DNA of 31,701 nt, taken from the NCBI GenBank assembly GCA_023145575.1, contig JAGLDN010000212.1, forward strand, positions 1 through 31,701, read 5' to 3'. The notes beneath the pieces were generated by a model. It made no database searches. It saw only the letters and a list, made by a program, of their open reading frames with translations, and was not told where the DNA came from. Positions 8,251-16,909 of the stretch are shown here, piece by piece. Source of the DNA: Psychromonas sp. Its GTDB lineage: Bacteria; Pseudomonadota; Gammaproteobacteria; Enterobacterales; Psychromonadaceae. Every line of letters begins with the position of its first letter. Within the stretch, counting starts at the first letter, position 1. Position numbers and translations under genes: made by a program.

Positions 8251-8394
8251 TTAATATACCTTCGTTAATGCGACGGCTAAACGATTAGCATCACTAATCG
8301 TTGATAGACCATCTGTTACGACATGCTCTGATGTCCGATCTAAAGCCTGACAAAGCAATTTTAGATCACAAGATATATCGATATTAACTATCAA
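8251..8394 (-). CDS. Possible 47-residue protein overlapping the ppaC stop
   Basis: An open frame too short for a usual ORF caller starts at a TTG overlapping the end of ppaC by 11 bases. It reads roughly MIVNIDISCDLKLL, then CQALDRTSEHVVTDGL, then a helix-like NRLAVALTKVY before TAA. Its composition looks protein-like and the overlap would suit translational coupling. There is no Shine-Dalgarno site and I do not recognise the sequence. It could also be the remnant of a larger gene or chance. Confidence 0.3.
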   Translation of the reverse strand: MIVNIDISCDLKLLCQALDRTSEHVVTDGLSTISDANRLAVALTKVY

Positions 8395-9301
8395 ATGCGG
8401 TTTGTAAAAATGGAATAATTTGTTTTTTACGACTTACCACACCTGGAAGTTCAAAAGTATGATCCTTAACCTTAGAATTTAATGCCTGAGCTACTTTGTC
8501 AGCATCAATTGAAATAATAAGAGCTATTGTATCTAATTTATTGATATCGGTTAACAACAATATGCTAGAGTGATAGTCTTTTTCTGCCTGCAACTTTTCC
8601 AGTTCAGCAATCATTTGTGTCTTTTTACTCAATGCGGTTTTTAAATCTGTAAGCTCTAATTGCCCAATCGCAAGTTTGTGCCCTGCCATTTGAAATATTT
8701 TTTGATCACGCAGAATAAGCTCTGCGGCTGGCACATTATTTATATCTGATTTCGCCTCAAACTGCTCTCTGGCGAAGCCTTGAACATCTTCAACACCCGC
8801 AATTTTAGCAAGTCCTTTTACGGCTTCTTTATCCATGTCAGTCGTTGTTGGCCCCCTAAAATTTACTGTATCTGAAATGATCGCGCCCATCATCAATTTT
8901 GCAATAGGTCCATCAACGATTTGATTGTAGAATTTATACATATTGTAAACAATCGTTGCTGAACAACCGACTGGCCAAATCCAACATTCTACAGGCTCAT
9001 TTGTTGTAATATCACCTAGTTTATGATGATCAACAATACCCAATATCTTAGCTTCTTTCATGTCTAAAGTCCCTTGTCCCCAATCAGAAAAATCAACTAA
9101 GAAGACATCTTCACCTGCAACTGAACTTAAAATTTTAGGTTTTTCTAGCTTTGCTTTTTGTAATAAAAACAACGCTTCTGGATTGGGCTCACCCTGAAGA
9201 GCTGGCGTTGCTTGCTTGCCAATTTTGTTAAAAAGCGCGGAAAGCGCGATGGCTGAGCATAAACTATCACAATCTGGATTTTGGTGCCCTAATACGATCA
9301 T
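8384..9301 (-). CDS. ppaC: Manganese-dependent inorganic pyrophosphatase (family II)
   Basis: Hydrolyses pyrophosphate to phosphate and so drives biosynthesis. Family II enzymes use Mn2+ or Co2+ and are unrelated to the common Ppa. The 305-residue protein has the DHH-family motifs in order: GHQNPDCDS (5-13), VDFSDWGQ (about 69-76), IVDHHKLGD with DHH at 91-93, SDTVNFRGPTTT, and SRKKQIIP (290-297) in the C-terminal DHHA2 domain. The ATG at 9301 has AGGA upstream and puts the first motif at the family position; a 14-codon extension to 9343 is unlikely. It stands alone between two repeat-bearing gaps. Confidence 0.95.
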   Translation of the reverse strand: MIVLGHQNPDCDSLCSAIALSALFNKIGKQATPALQGEPNPEALFLLQKAKLEKPKILSSVAGEDVFLVDFSDWGQGTLDMKEAKILGIVDHHKLGDITTNEPVECWIWPVGCSATIVYNMYKFYNQIVDGPIAKLMMGAIISDTVNFRGPTTTDMDKEAVKGLAKIAGVEDVQGFAREQFEAKSDINNVPAAELILRDQKIFQMAGHKLAIGQLELTDLKTALSKKTQMIAELEKLQAEKDYHSSILLLTDINKLDTIALIISIDADKVAQALNSKVKDHTFELPGVVSRKKQIIPFLQTAFDS

Positions 9302-9432
9302 ATATAATTTCCTAATTAATTTGATTGGAAAATAGCATTGCATTAATCATTGTTTAAAATAATGCGCTAGAAAAAAAGTGAATTCAAGACAACAAAACTT
9401 GAATATAAGTCATACAAATTAAGCATGTGTTA

Positions 9433-9560
9433 TAAATTTTACGCAGAAAAATAGCTTAATTCAAGACATATATTGCTGTAAATTACTGTTCGCTTTACGC
9501 AACCTACAAGGCGAAATACGGTATTTCCGCCGTAAAATAGAAAAACTATTTAGTGTAATT
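9433..9560 (+). repeat. Family B repeat copy with hairpin
   Basis: TAAATTTTACGCAG, then AATAGCTTAATTCAAG, a cytosine-rich middle (TTCGCTTTACG) and CGTAAAATAG. This is the same order of blocks as at 4055 and 26162. It contains a strong hairpin, GGCGAAATA (9510-9518) with TATTTCCGCC (9522-9531) and one bulged base, which may help end the rsmJ transcript. Confidence 0.55.
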
Positions 9561-9564
9561 GATA

Positions 9565-9942
9565 TCACTCGTGTGAATTATTTTTTATTATTTTCGAGGG
9601 GCTATTATCTTTTTTTAACTCTTTAATTTCAACTGTTGATAGCTGTCGATATTGTGTATTTCCATCAATTGTATAACCTTTATAATAACGGCCATCATTA
9701 CACATATAAACTAAGTAAGCATTTCGCCATAAGCCACAGCTTGGATCAATGCGCATTGACCATTGTTCATTGTAGCGATTCCGATCAGCCTCAATGCGTC
9801 TGTATTCTTGTACTCGTGCGCGTTTTTGATCAAAAAGATCATTGCGGATCAACGAGCTTCTTTTTTCAATAGTGACCTTCCCTGCTAAAGCACAATAACT
9901 TGTCAATAAAAGTAGCATTGCTAAGAAAACATTTATGTTCAT
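9565..9942 (-). CDS. Small exported protein of unknown function
   Basis: 125 residues with a signal peptide: MNIN, a leucine-rich core, then SYCALAG with likely cleavage after ALA near residue 20. The mature part starts with a basic helix (KKRARVQEYRRIEADRNRY-like, about 38-57). A short cysteine-containing module follows, DPSCGLWRNAYLVYMCNDG (about 67-85), rich in Tyr and Trp and able to form one disulfide. The tail is hydrophilic. Its ATG overlaps the rsmJ stop by four bases (ATGA), so the two are translationally coupled. I do not recognise the family. Confidence 0.75.
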   Translation of the reverse strand: MNINVFLAMLLLLTSYCALAGKVTIEKRSSLIRNDLFDQKRARVQEYRRIEADRNRYNEQWSMRIDPSCGLWRNAYLVYMCNDGRYYKGYTIDGNTQYRQLSTVEIKELKKDNSPSKIIKNNSHE

Positions 9943-10694
9943 GATTTAGGTATTCCTTGCTTAACGTAAACATCAAACCGATGCTTTTTGGTTTTAATGC
10001 TCATAGATGGCTTTTTGCCATTCAAAAATGGAGCGTGATCTGGTCGTTTAACGACAACTCGATATTGTGCTGACGCAAGTGCAACGTCGAGTAAATCATC
10101 CGCGTCTAGATCAGCACCTACCACGCATTGAAAAAAACGCATTTCTTTTTTAACCAAGGCGGATTTCTTTTTGTGAGGAAACATCGGATCTAAATAAACA
10201 ACATCTGTTTGATTATTTTTTAAATACTCAATGCTCGATGAAAACTGCAACTGCATTCTCGCTTGCATCCATTTACCAATTTCATTATTTAAATAAGCGC
10301 GTTCTAACCCATCCTCTAACAATGCTGCCACAACTGATGATCGCTCAACTAATGTAACATAACAGCCTAAAGAAGCTAACACAAACGCATCTCTGCCTAA
10401 TCCAGCAGTTGCATCAATAACATTTAATTCAATGCCCGATTTTAGCCCTACTGCTTTAGCAATCGATTGACCTTTTCCACCACCAAATTTACGGCGATGC
10501 GCACTTGCACCCGAAACAAAGTCTACAAATACCAACCCTTGTTTGGGGGGATAAATTTGCTCTAACGCTAAATAGGCAGGTAATAACCTGAGCTGAAAAC
10601 CTTTACTGGTTGTACTTAAAAACCCCCATTTATTACGTAGGTACTTGGCTTTGTTATTAAGTGCATTGACATTACAAATTAAGGGGATATCCAA
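9939..10694 (-). CDS. rsmJ: 16S rRNA (guanine1516-N2)-methyltransferase RsmJ
   Basis: SAM-dependent methyltransferase that makes m2G1516 in 16S rRNA. Diagnostic segments are FVDFVSGASAHRRKFGGGKGQ (about 56-76), the SAM-binding DATAGLGRDAFVLASLG (94-110), and the catalytic DPMFPHKKKSALVKKEMR, all matching the enteric protein. The C-terminus has VVVKRPDHAP and HRFDVYV. The 251-residue frame begins at a TTG at 10694, because a stop codon lies two codons upstream and no ATG fits. No strong ribosome-binding site is visible, so the exact start is uncertain. In enterics rsmJ follows prlC; here the upstream DNA is decayed. Confidence 0.93.
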   Translation of the reverse strand: MDIPLICNVNALNNKAKYLRNKWGFLSTTSKGFQLRLLPAYLALEQIYPPKQGLVFVDFVSGASAHRRKFGGGKGQSIAKAVGLKSGIELNVIDATAGLGRDAFVLASLGCYVTLVERSSVVAALLEDGLERAYLNNEIGKWMQARMQLQFSSSIEYLKNNQTDVVYLDPMFPHKKKSALVKKEMRFFQCVVGADLDADDLLDVALASAQYRVVVKRPDHAPFLNGKKPSMSIKTKKHRFDVYVKQGIPKS

Positions 10695-10713
10695 ATTTCA
10701 TTACTTCATTAAA

Positions 10714-11077
10714 TTAAATAAAAGACATACCGACACAATGTACTTTCCCCGCCATTGGAAAATAAGTAGTAGTAACAAACGGAGTAACATTATACTCGTT
10801 ATCAATCAAGATGTGTTGTAAAGCAAAAGCTTTAACGCAATTTAGGATCTTGTCTAGCGCCTTATTCTAATATAATCATCGAATGGGCTGCAAAATGTTG
10901 CATTTTTACACCAGATAAAACTGGTTATTCCCTTCAAAACGTTTATATGCACCTTGCCATCTTGTCAGAAAAATCTAGCTTTTGCCCTGCAACTAAGTCC
11001 CATCGATGCTCAATGATAAGCCTCACAGTTGTTAACAATTTACCGATCTGACTGTGTAAATTAAGGAGAATTGACGG
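10714..11077 (-). pseudogene. Decayed coding fragments upstream of rsmJ
   Basis: On the minus strand three open stretches in different frames read like protein but are broken by stops. 11077-10955 includes IGKLLTTVRLIIEHRWDL. An overlapping frame ending near 10906 has GAYKRFEGNNQFYLV. 10866-10714 has 50 codons including NEYNVTPFVTTTYFPMAGK. None has a convincing start. They could be pieces of one frameshifted gene or of an insertion. I cannot name the family, and chance open frames are possible in DNA this AT-rich. Confidence 0.3.
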
Positions 11078-11085
11078 TTATAGCC

Positions 11086-11212
11086 ATGTACCGTGAAGGT
11101 GCTGTGGGCGCCATTAGCTCAGATGTCAGTTGAAGAAAAATTAACGAGGCAACAACGAACTATTGCGTGACTAACTAGAAAGCAAATACCGACTAAAATA
11201 GTCGCTTTGTGA
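11086..11212 (+). pseudogene. Possible IS3-type OrfA transposase remnant
   Basis: With one frameshift the plus strand reads MYREGA, then WAPLAQMSVEEKLTRQQRTIA, a stop, then LTRKQIP. The pattern of a short conserved lead-in followed by EEKLxRQQRTIAxL resembles the helical region of IS3-family OrfA proteins. Only about 40 residues survive. No partner OrfB or terminal repeat is seen, so I treat it as a fossil. Confidence 0.35.
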
Positions 11213-11246
11213 GGTGTTGTTTATCCTAAATTAAAGCCGTTAAATG

Positions 11247-14200
11247 TCAAAGCGGTGTTACAATGTATAATAAATCACCACTTGATACCTGCTGGCCATT
11301 ACTATTAATAATGCGCTCAACCCGAAATTTTGTATCCTCATCATACAAAATAGCATCTGACTTGTTAAAACTCGATAAACTAATTGGAGAAAACATTTTC
11401 ATTGCTTCCATTAATCCTAACGTTTGTTCCACCATGACAATATCGCCTTCTAACACAAATTCAGGCTCTGCTGGTGATGTTGATCTGTAGAATATACCTG
11501 CACTTTGCGCGATAACTTTCAACTCGTTGCTACCATCAACGTTAATAGAAACATTGTTATCAGCTAATAAAACCGAAGCTTCCATCTCAGCAATCATGAC
11601 TTCTTGATCAAGTCTTGCCATGAATTTGGGAAGGTATGTTGTGTCGTAATCACCTTTTATGAAGATGTCATCTCTTAAGATACGTTTTAATAAAGGGATA
11701 TTGGTCGCAATCCCTTTTATCACCACGTTATCTAAAAACTCAAAAATTTTGTTGATCGTATCCTTACGTTTTTTGCCTTGACAAATAAATTGTGCAACCA
11801 AACTATCATAATAAGGTGAAACTTCTTTACCTTCTGCAATCATTGATATCACTTCAATATTGTCTTGCTCTGGTAGCATGTATTCAACTACCTTGCCTGG
11901 GAAAGGTACTAATTGCATTTCACCATGTGCATCTATCATGGCTTTTTCTGCTGTTATACGTACCTCCATGGCATAACCTTTATTGACAGGCTTCATTTCT
12001 TTGATGTTAGCGCCTGATGAAATATTGTATTGAGCACTAACAATATCAATACCTGAAGTCGCCTCTGTCACTGGATGCTCGACTTGTAAACGCGTATTCA
12101 TTTCCATAAAATAAATAGCATTTTCATCAAGGTCATAAATAAATTCAACCGTGCCTGCCCCTAAATAATCAACCGCATCAGCAAGTTTTTCCGTATATTT
12201 TAGTGCACGCTTTTCAAGCTTATCAGGTAGCATTGTGGAGCCTGATTCTTCAATTACTTTTTGATTATTGCGTTGCACCGAACAATCACGAATGCCAAGC
12301 ACTTTCGTGTTGCAATACTTATCTCGAAGCAACTGAACTTCAATATGACGTAATGAAGTGATGTATTTTTCTAAGTACAAATCACCATTTCCAAATGCCG
12401 AACGCGCCTCGGCAGAAACCTGTGAAAATCCAGTGAACATTTCCTCCGCTTTTTCAATGATCAAGATGCCTTTACCACCACCTCCATTTACAGCTTTAAG
12501 CAACACTGGATAACCAATGTCACTGGCGATTTGAAGCGCCTGTTCAGGATCCGTTAAAATACCATGTGAACCTGGCACAACAGGCACTTTGTTTTTTTGC
12601 GCGGTTTTGATCGCATTTGATTTATTGCCCATCGTAAGCATACTGTCCATGCTTGGACCAACAAAGTTAATTTTATGAGTTACGCATAAATCTGCAAACT
12701 GTGGACTTTCAGATAAAAACCCAATTCCAGGATGAAGAGAATCAACCTCTTCATATTTGGCGATTTTTATTACTGATCCTGCATTTAAATAACTTTCATC
12801 TGAAGTATTTCCTCCTAAGCAAACAAGTTTGTCTTTCTCACCAAGCATATCTGCAGCCACAGACGTCATATCCGGATCTGATGCAACAAGCACAACACCA
12901 ATGTTATTGTCTTGTGCCTTACGAATTAGCTTAACAGCAGTACAGCCACGCGCATGAATAAGCACTTTATCTACTTTAGACATTAACTCACGCGGATCAA
13001 GCTTTGAAGCTTGCTCTTCAGTGTCATCAAGAATAGGGACAAATCCCGATAAAGCACGCTGAATCGTTTCCTCAACCGTGATCACTGGGACTGGCATGTT
13101 TTCATCAATATCACGAAGCTTATTGTTAAGATCAGTAGAGAAGGGATTAATCACAAGCCCCGCCATAGCACCTGGAACACGTGATAAATAGTTGGAGAGT
13201 GTCGCTGTCGATGGTAAATAATCAGGCACAACTATTTGACCAGCAAAGGGCATATTAGTGCCTGACAAATAATAAGTTTGCACTAACGGATGTGTGACCA
13301 AACTTGCCTGCGCCCCTCCGGTACAATCACCATAGCCAAAAATAAGAACAGGCAAATCATTATCTCGAATAAAACGTGTAATACGATCATTAACCACAGC
13401 CATCGAAAAGAGCGCTGCTGCACCTTCTTTCGTTTGCATACCACCCGAGCTAATAAAAGCAACGAGTGGGATATGGCGTTGAACACATTGCACCAACAAA
13501 GCACAGAATTTTTCTGCACTTGCCATATCAAACGCGCCAGCTTGAAAACTTAAATTAGACATCGCAAGCCCGAGCTTTTGTAATTCCCCACCTTCAAGTT
13601 TAAAATCAGCAATACCTGTCACCAAGCCACAAGGTTTAATGGAATTATCAAGTGCATTTTCAATAGATAAGCGGAAACCAGGAAATTCAAGTAAATTAGC
13701 GGTCATTACATCAGGGAGAGATTCTTTAAAATTGCTAAAAAACTGAGCTAAGATATCGTTATAATGAATGTTTTTTTTATTTTTCTCTGCGCGTAACACA
13801 GCTTGAATAAGTAAATCATGATAGCCCATCGTTAAGCGATTCCAAAAATCTTTACGACGACCAATTCGAAAAGGATTAATGCCACCCTCATATTTTGTAG
13901 GATCATTACGACTTGCATAAAAGGATGGTAACAGTTTTTCAAGAATATAAGTCAAAATGACAAACAAACTTGAATTCATTTCTGGCGCCCCAATACTTTT
14001 CCATTCCTCAACTTTAACGAGAATATCTCCACAGTGACTATCGTCAGAAAAATTAGTTAACCATTCAACAAAGCTTTCTTTTAATAGTTCACAATCATCA
14101 TCATTGACCTTATTTAATGCGCCTTTTAATGAACTGCGCAACAATGATGAAATTGATTCACGCGATACTTCCCTCGTTGCCAATGCCTCTTTTGCAATCG

Positions 14201-15800
14201 AAGACAAATTTCCCATTATATTATCATAAAGCGCATTAAACACGAGCATATGACGGCAATACACAAGAAAAGATTTTCTTGTTTCTTTGTGACTAATCAC
14301 GTCAATACATGTTAAGTTCTTAAGCGCAGGCCATGAGTCCATTTCTTTAAAATCAGAATGTTCAAGATGCTTAATCAAACTGCGAAAGTTATTTTCAGCA
14401 TGGCTTTTCCAGCGATTATAGAGCAACCAGGTGATATTAATCAGTAAAATACCGCGTGCATTAATGTAATTTTCTTTTGCTTCACCTAAAATCAAACGCG
14501 TAAATGCATTTCGTTCAACACCTTTATCTTCATGCTTAGATAAAAATACTTTCCAATTTTTATTAAGCGTATCATCATAAATAATTTTATCTGGATTTTT
14601 TAACCAGCTTGTAAATATTTTTATACCATCCTCTTCAATACGCGCATTTAAATCCCCCTTTGGTGTCGTCATCTTAGACAACCGACCATACTCACTTTTA
14701 CTGATTGTTTTAATGCGTGAGCGCAACGTTAAATAACGCATATAACGGAAAGTTGTTCCGAAAGCATTATTGTGCACCGTTGGATTTTTTGCAATTAGAT
14801 AGGCATTTTCTGATGCATTTTCAACTGCCATCAGCTTACTTGACGGAGTTAAATAACGCGATAAACTGCGGTTATAGTGATTTAAAATATTAGGCTGCGT
14901 ACGAATAAACTCCATTGACGTCGTTTCAATAGACAAAATACCTGACACAATTGCTTTTTGAAGATTATGGTGGCGTGCATCAGTATCGACAGGCGAATAG
15001 TCAATAATGCCATCAATACATCCGTTTTCGTATAACTCCTCAGGGGACACTCCGACAGATTGGGCACATTCTTGCCATGATAAATTAAATTTACGCGCAA
15101 TGCTCTGCAAACCTTTTGGCTGGATCGTGTTAAAAATACCGTCGCGAACAGACAGTAAAATATTTGCAGTCGCCAAAGGGATAGCGCCACCAGAGTAACC
15201 AAGACCAACAATAATACCTATGGTCGGCACATCGACGTTAGCACTTTCAGTTAGCATTTGAGAAATGGTATGCGCTTGATTTTTATTATTTGCTTCTTCA
15301 CCAGCATCTGCACCTGGGGTATCAATTAAATAAATAATGGGTAAAGATAAATCAGCATATTTTCGAATGACTTTTGAAGCTTCGATATGATGCTCTGGTT
15401 TCCAAGCGCCATTGTTTGAACTGCGCTCTTGTCCAATAATACCAATTCTGCGCGTATAGCCACCAAAATCTAATTCAATTTCGACAGAATAAAAAGCACC
15501 CTTGATTTTTTCAGTGATAATTTTACCATTGAGGCCTGCAACAATGTGCTTAACACCTGGGCGTTTCTTATCTTCTGCTGGTCGAATCGTCTGGCGAATG
15601 TATTCATCCACCCCCAATTTTTTAATGGCAGATAAGCGGGAATTGATTTTTTTACGACCGATTAATCCATCTAAATTTTCTGTATTAGAAGGTAATGATT
15701 TATCAGGGAAGAGAGATAAGTCTTTTGCGATATTTTCAGCATGCAAAAACAATGGATCTATAACATTATTTCCAACCTGAATAGAATGTTTCCTAGACAT
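11247..15800 (-). CDS. Single-chain acyl-CoA carboxylase (CTalpha-CTbeta-BC-BCCP)
   Basis: A 1517-residue protein holding every part of a biotin-dependent acyl-CoA carboxylase, most likely making malonyl-CoA from acetyl-CoA. Residues about 80-290 are AccA-like carboxyltransferase alpha (IYLIDTPGADAGEEANNKNQ; GLGYSGGAIPLATAN; IQPKG). Residues about 290-700 are helical and unassigned. About 705-925 are AccD-like beta (SSGGMQTKEGAAALFSM; YGDCTGGAQAS), without the four-Cys zinc ribbon of bacterial AccD. About 943-1395 are biotin carboxylase: NGGGGKG ATP loop (1105-1111), K1102, H1152, K1181, Mg ligands E1219 and E1233, EMNTRLQVEHPVTE (1233-1246), and R1281, the match to catalytic Arg338. About 1433-1517 are the carrier domain with EAMKM and biotinyl-Lys1468. 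The ATG at 15800 has AAGG upstream. It is not in an operon. Substrate is not proven; propionyl-CoA or another acyl-CoA is possible. Confidence 0.9.
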   Translation of the reverse strand: MSRKHSIQVGNNVIDPLFLHAENIAKDLSLFPDKSLPSNTENLDGLIGRKKINSRLSAIKKLGVDEYIRQTIRPAEDKKRPGVKHIVAGLNGKIITEKIKGAFYSVEIELDFGGYTRRIGIIGQERSSNNGAWKPEHHIEASKVIRKYADLSLPIIYLIDTPGADAGEEANNKNQAHTISQMLTESANVDVPTIGIIVGLGYSGGAIPLATANILLSVRDGIFNTIQPKGLQSIARKFNLSWQECAQSVGVSPEELYENGCIDGIIDYSPVDTDARHHNLQKAIVSGILSIETTSMEFIRTQPNILNHYNRSLSRYLTPSSKLMAVENASENAYLIAKNPTVHNNAFGTTFRYMRYLTLRSRIKTISKSEYGRLSKMTTPKGDLNARIEEDGIKIFTSWLKNPDKIIYDDTLNKNWKVFLSKHEDKGVERNAFTRLILGEAKENYINARGILLINITWLLYNRWKSHAENNFRSLIKHLEHSDFKEMDSWPALKNLTCIDVISHKETRKSFLVYCRHMLVFNALYDNIMGNLSSIAKEALATREVSRESISSLLRSSLKGALNKVNDDDCELLKESFVEWLTNFSDDSHCGDILVKVEEWKSIGAPEMNSSLFVILTYILEKLLPSFYASRNDPTKYEGGINPFRIGRRKDFWNRLTMGYHDLLIQAVLRAEKNKKNIHYNDILAQFFSNFKESLPDVMTANLLEFPGFRLSIENALDNSIKPCGLVTGIADFKLEGGELQKLGLAMSNLSFQAGAFDMASAEKFCALLVQCVQRHIPLVAFISSGGMQTKEGAAALFSMAVVNDRITRFIRDNDLPVLIFGYGDCTGGAQASLVTHPLVQTYYLSGTNMPFAGQIVVPDYLPSTATLSNYLSRVPGAMAGLVINPFSTDLNNKLRDIDENMPVPVITVEETIQRALSGFVPILDDTEEQASKLDPRELMSKVDKVLIHARGCTAVKLIRKAQDNNIGVVLVASDPDMTSVAADMLGEKDKLVCLGGNTSDESYLNAGSVIKIAKYEEVDSLHPGIGFLSESPQFADLCVTHKINFVGPSMDSMLTMGNKSNAIKTAQKNKVPVVPGSHGILTDPEQALQIASDIGYPVLLKAVNGGGGKGILIIEKAEEMFTGFSQVSAEARSAFGNGDLYLEKYITSLRHIEVQLLRDKYCNTKVLGIRDCSVQRNNQKVIEESGSTMLPDKLEKRALKYTEKLADAVDYLGAGTVEFIYDLDENAIYFMEMNTRLQVEHPVTEATSGIDIVSAQYNISSGANIKEMKPVNKGYAMEVRITAEKAMIDAHGEMQLVPFPGKVVEYMLPEQDNIEVISMIAEGKEVSPYYDSLVAQFICQGKKRKDTINKIFEFLDNVVIKGIATNIPLLKRILRDDIFIKGDYDTTYLPKFMARLDQEVMIAEMEASVLLADNNVSINVDGSNELKVIAQSAGIFYRSTSPAEPEFVLEGDIVMVEQTLGLMEAMKMFSPISLSSFNKSDAILYDEDTKFRVERIINSNGQQVSSGDLLYIVTPL

Positions 15801-16162
15801 ATTTAGACCTTAGAATGAGTAATGAAATAATTTATAATGCCAATTACAGATATTATTTGATTGATCTTACGGGTGAAAATGAGTCGCTCGTTTATTATAA
15901 TTCTATAGTAACCAAGAAATTACAGAAGCTTCTGCTTCGAATGGACCCGTCTTCCCTACGTCATATTTGACAATAAATTTAATGTAGTTGATATAAACAT
16001 AAGAAAAAATAATGTTACTCTATTAAAAAGAATAGATAAACAACTCAATCTATTGTTATAAAATGCTAAATGAGACACTGGCATATTGTTAACAAATTAA
16101 TATTATTTTTTCACAAAAATTACATCTTATAAAAAATTAAATTAATCTTAACATTATTTTAA
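15801..16162. other. Intergenic region upstream of the carboxylase gene
   Basis: About 360 AT-rich bases. It should carry the carboxylase promoter on the minus strand; a TATAAA-like hexamer lies near 15830-15835 without a clear -35. There is no gene, and no recognisable fatty-acid regulator site that I can defend. Confidence 0.35.
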
Positions 16163-16909
16163 TTAATTATGCAAAAATTGTGCAGGATGATAAAGTGTTA
16201 GCTTGGCTTTGCCACGTGACATTACAATTTTACCCGTAAGTAAAACCCGTTGGTGAAGCCTTAAATGAATATTGTTTTTCTTAAATTTTATAAGATTAAA
16301 TTTACTGATCTTCACCGTTAATTTTTTATCTAGGACAAACCGCATGCCTTTAGATGTCCGTTTTAATTGTGTAATTACCCCGCTAATATATTGATAACCT
16401 GCAGTTGATTTTTTGAGCTGAGCCACCTTAACAGGTCTAAATTTTGACCACACTCCCTTTTTTCTGAGTCTTGCTTGGCGCTCTGCTGTTTGAAAACATT
16501 TCCAGAATTTATCATTCTTACCAACAACCCAATGCCAAGCAAGCCCTTTTTGAAGCTGCATCAAAGCTAAATTACGCCCCGTTTTACTGTATACATAAGC
16601 AAGCATGCGCCCATATTTATCATGTTTACTCTTATCAAAAACCAGATGCAATTTGTCACCCTTTCTTACATAACGTTCAAGCAGTTTTTTAGCTTCTCGT
16701 GCATAAGGCTGTGATTTAGATAAATTGCGATGGTTCATTTCAGGAGTGTTAATGCCAATAAAACGCACGCGCCGTCCATCAACAAGCGTCACCGTATCAC
16801 CGTCATTTATAGATTTGACAAAAACAGTTGCATCCCACGACACATGTGGACAACTTGCATCACTAAAAACAGAAAACACAACAAGAAAACAGAAAATAAA
16901 AAAACGCAA
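16163..16909 (-). CDS. Secreted thermonuclease-like protein (SNase fold)
   Basis: 248 residues starting with a hydrophobic signal peptide (about 1-18, ending FSDAS). The staphylococcal-nuclease domain spans about 25-150: NDGDTVTL (35-42) with the metal-site Asp, VRFIGINTPE (48-57) with the catalytic Arg and Glu, and DKYGRMLAYVY (97-107) with the second catalytic Arg. All the usual catalytic residues are present, so an active Ca2+-dependent nuclease acting outside the cytoplasm is expected. A second part (about 168-248: YQYISGVITQLKR to RVLLTGKIVMSRGKAKLTLY) looks like a small beta-rich, possibly OB-type, nucleic-acid-binding module. The start is a TTG at 16909, supported by a strong GGAGG seven bases upstream. 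It has no operon partner. Confidence 0.87.
   Translation of the reverse strand: MRFFIFCFLVVFSVFSDASCPHVSWDATVFVKSINDGDTVTLVDGRRVRFIGINTPEMNHRNLSKSQPYAREAKKLLERYVRKGDKLHLVFDKSKHDKYGRMLAYVYSKTGRNLALMQLQKGLAWHWVVGKNDKFWKCFQTAERQARLRKKGVWSKFRPVKVAQLKKSTAGYQYISGVITQLKRTSKGMRFVLDKKLTVKISKFNLIKFKKNNIHLRLHQRVLLTGKIVMSRGKAKLTLYHPAQFLHN

Noticed and set aside
12260..12300. His to Asn change in the biotin carboxylase QRRHQK motif (here QRNNQK)
   Set aside because: Propionyl-CoA carboxylases also have Asn at this place, so it is not evidence of inactivity.
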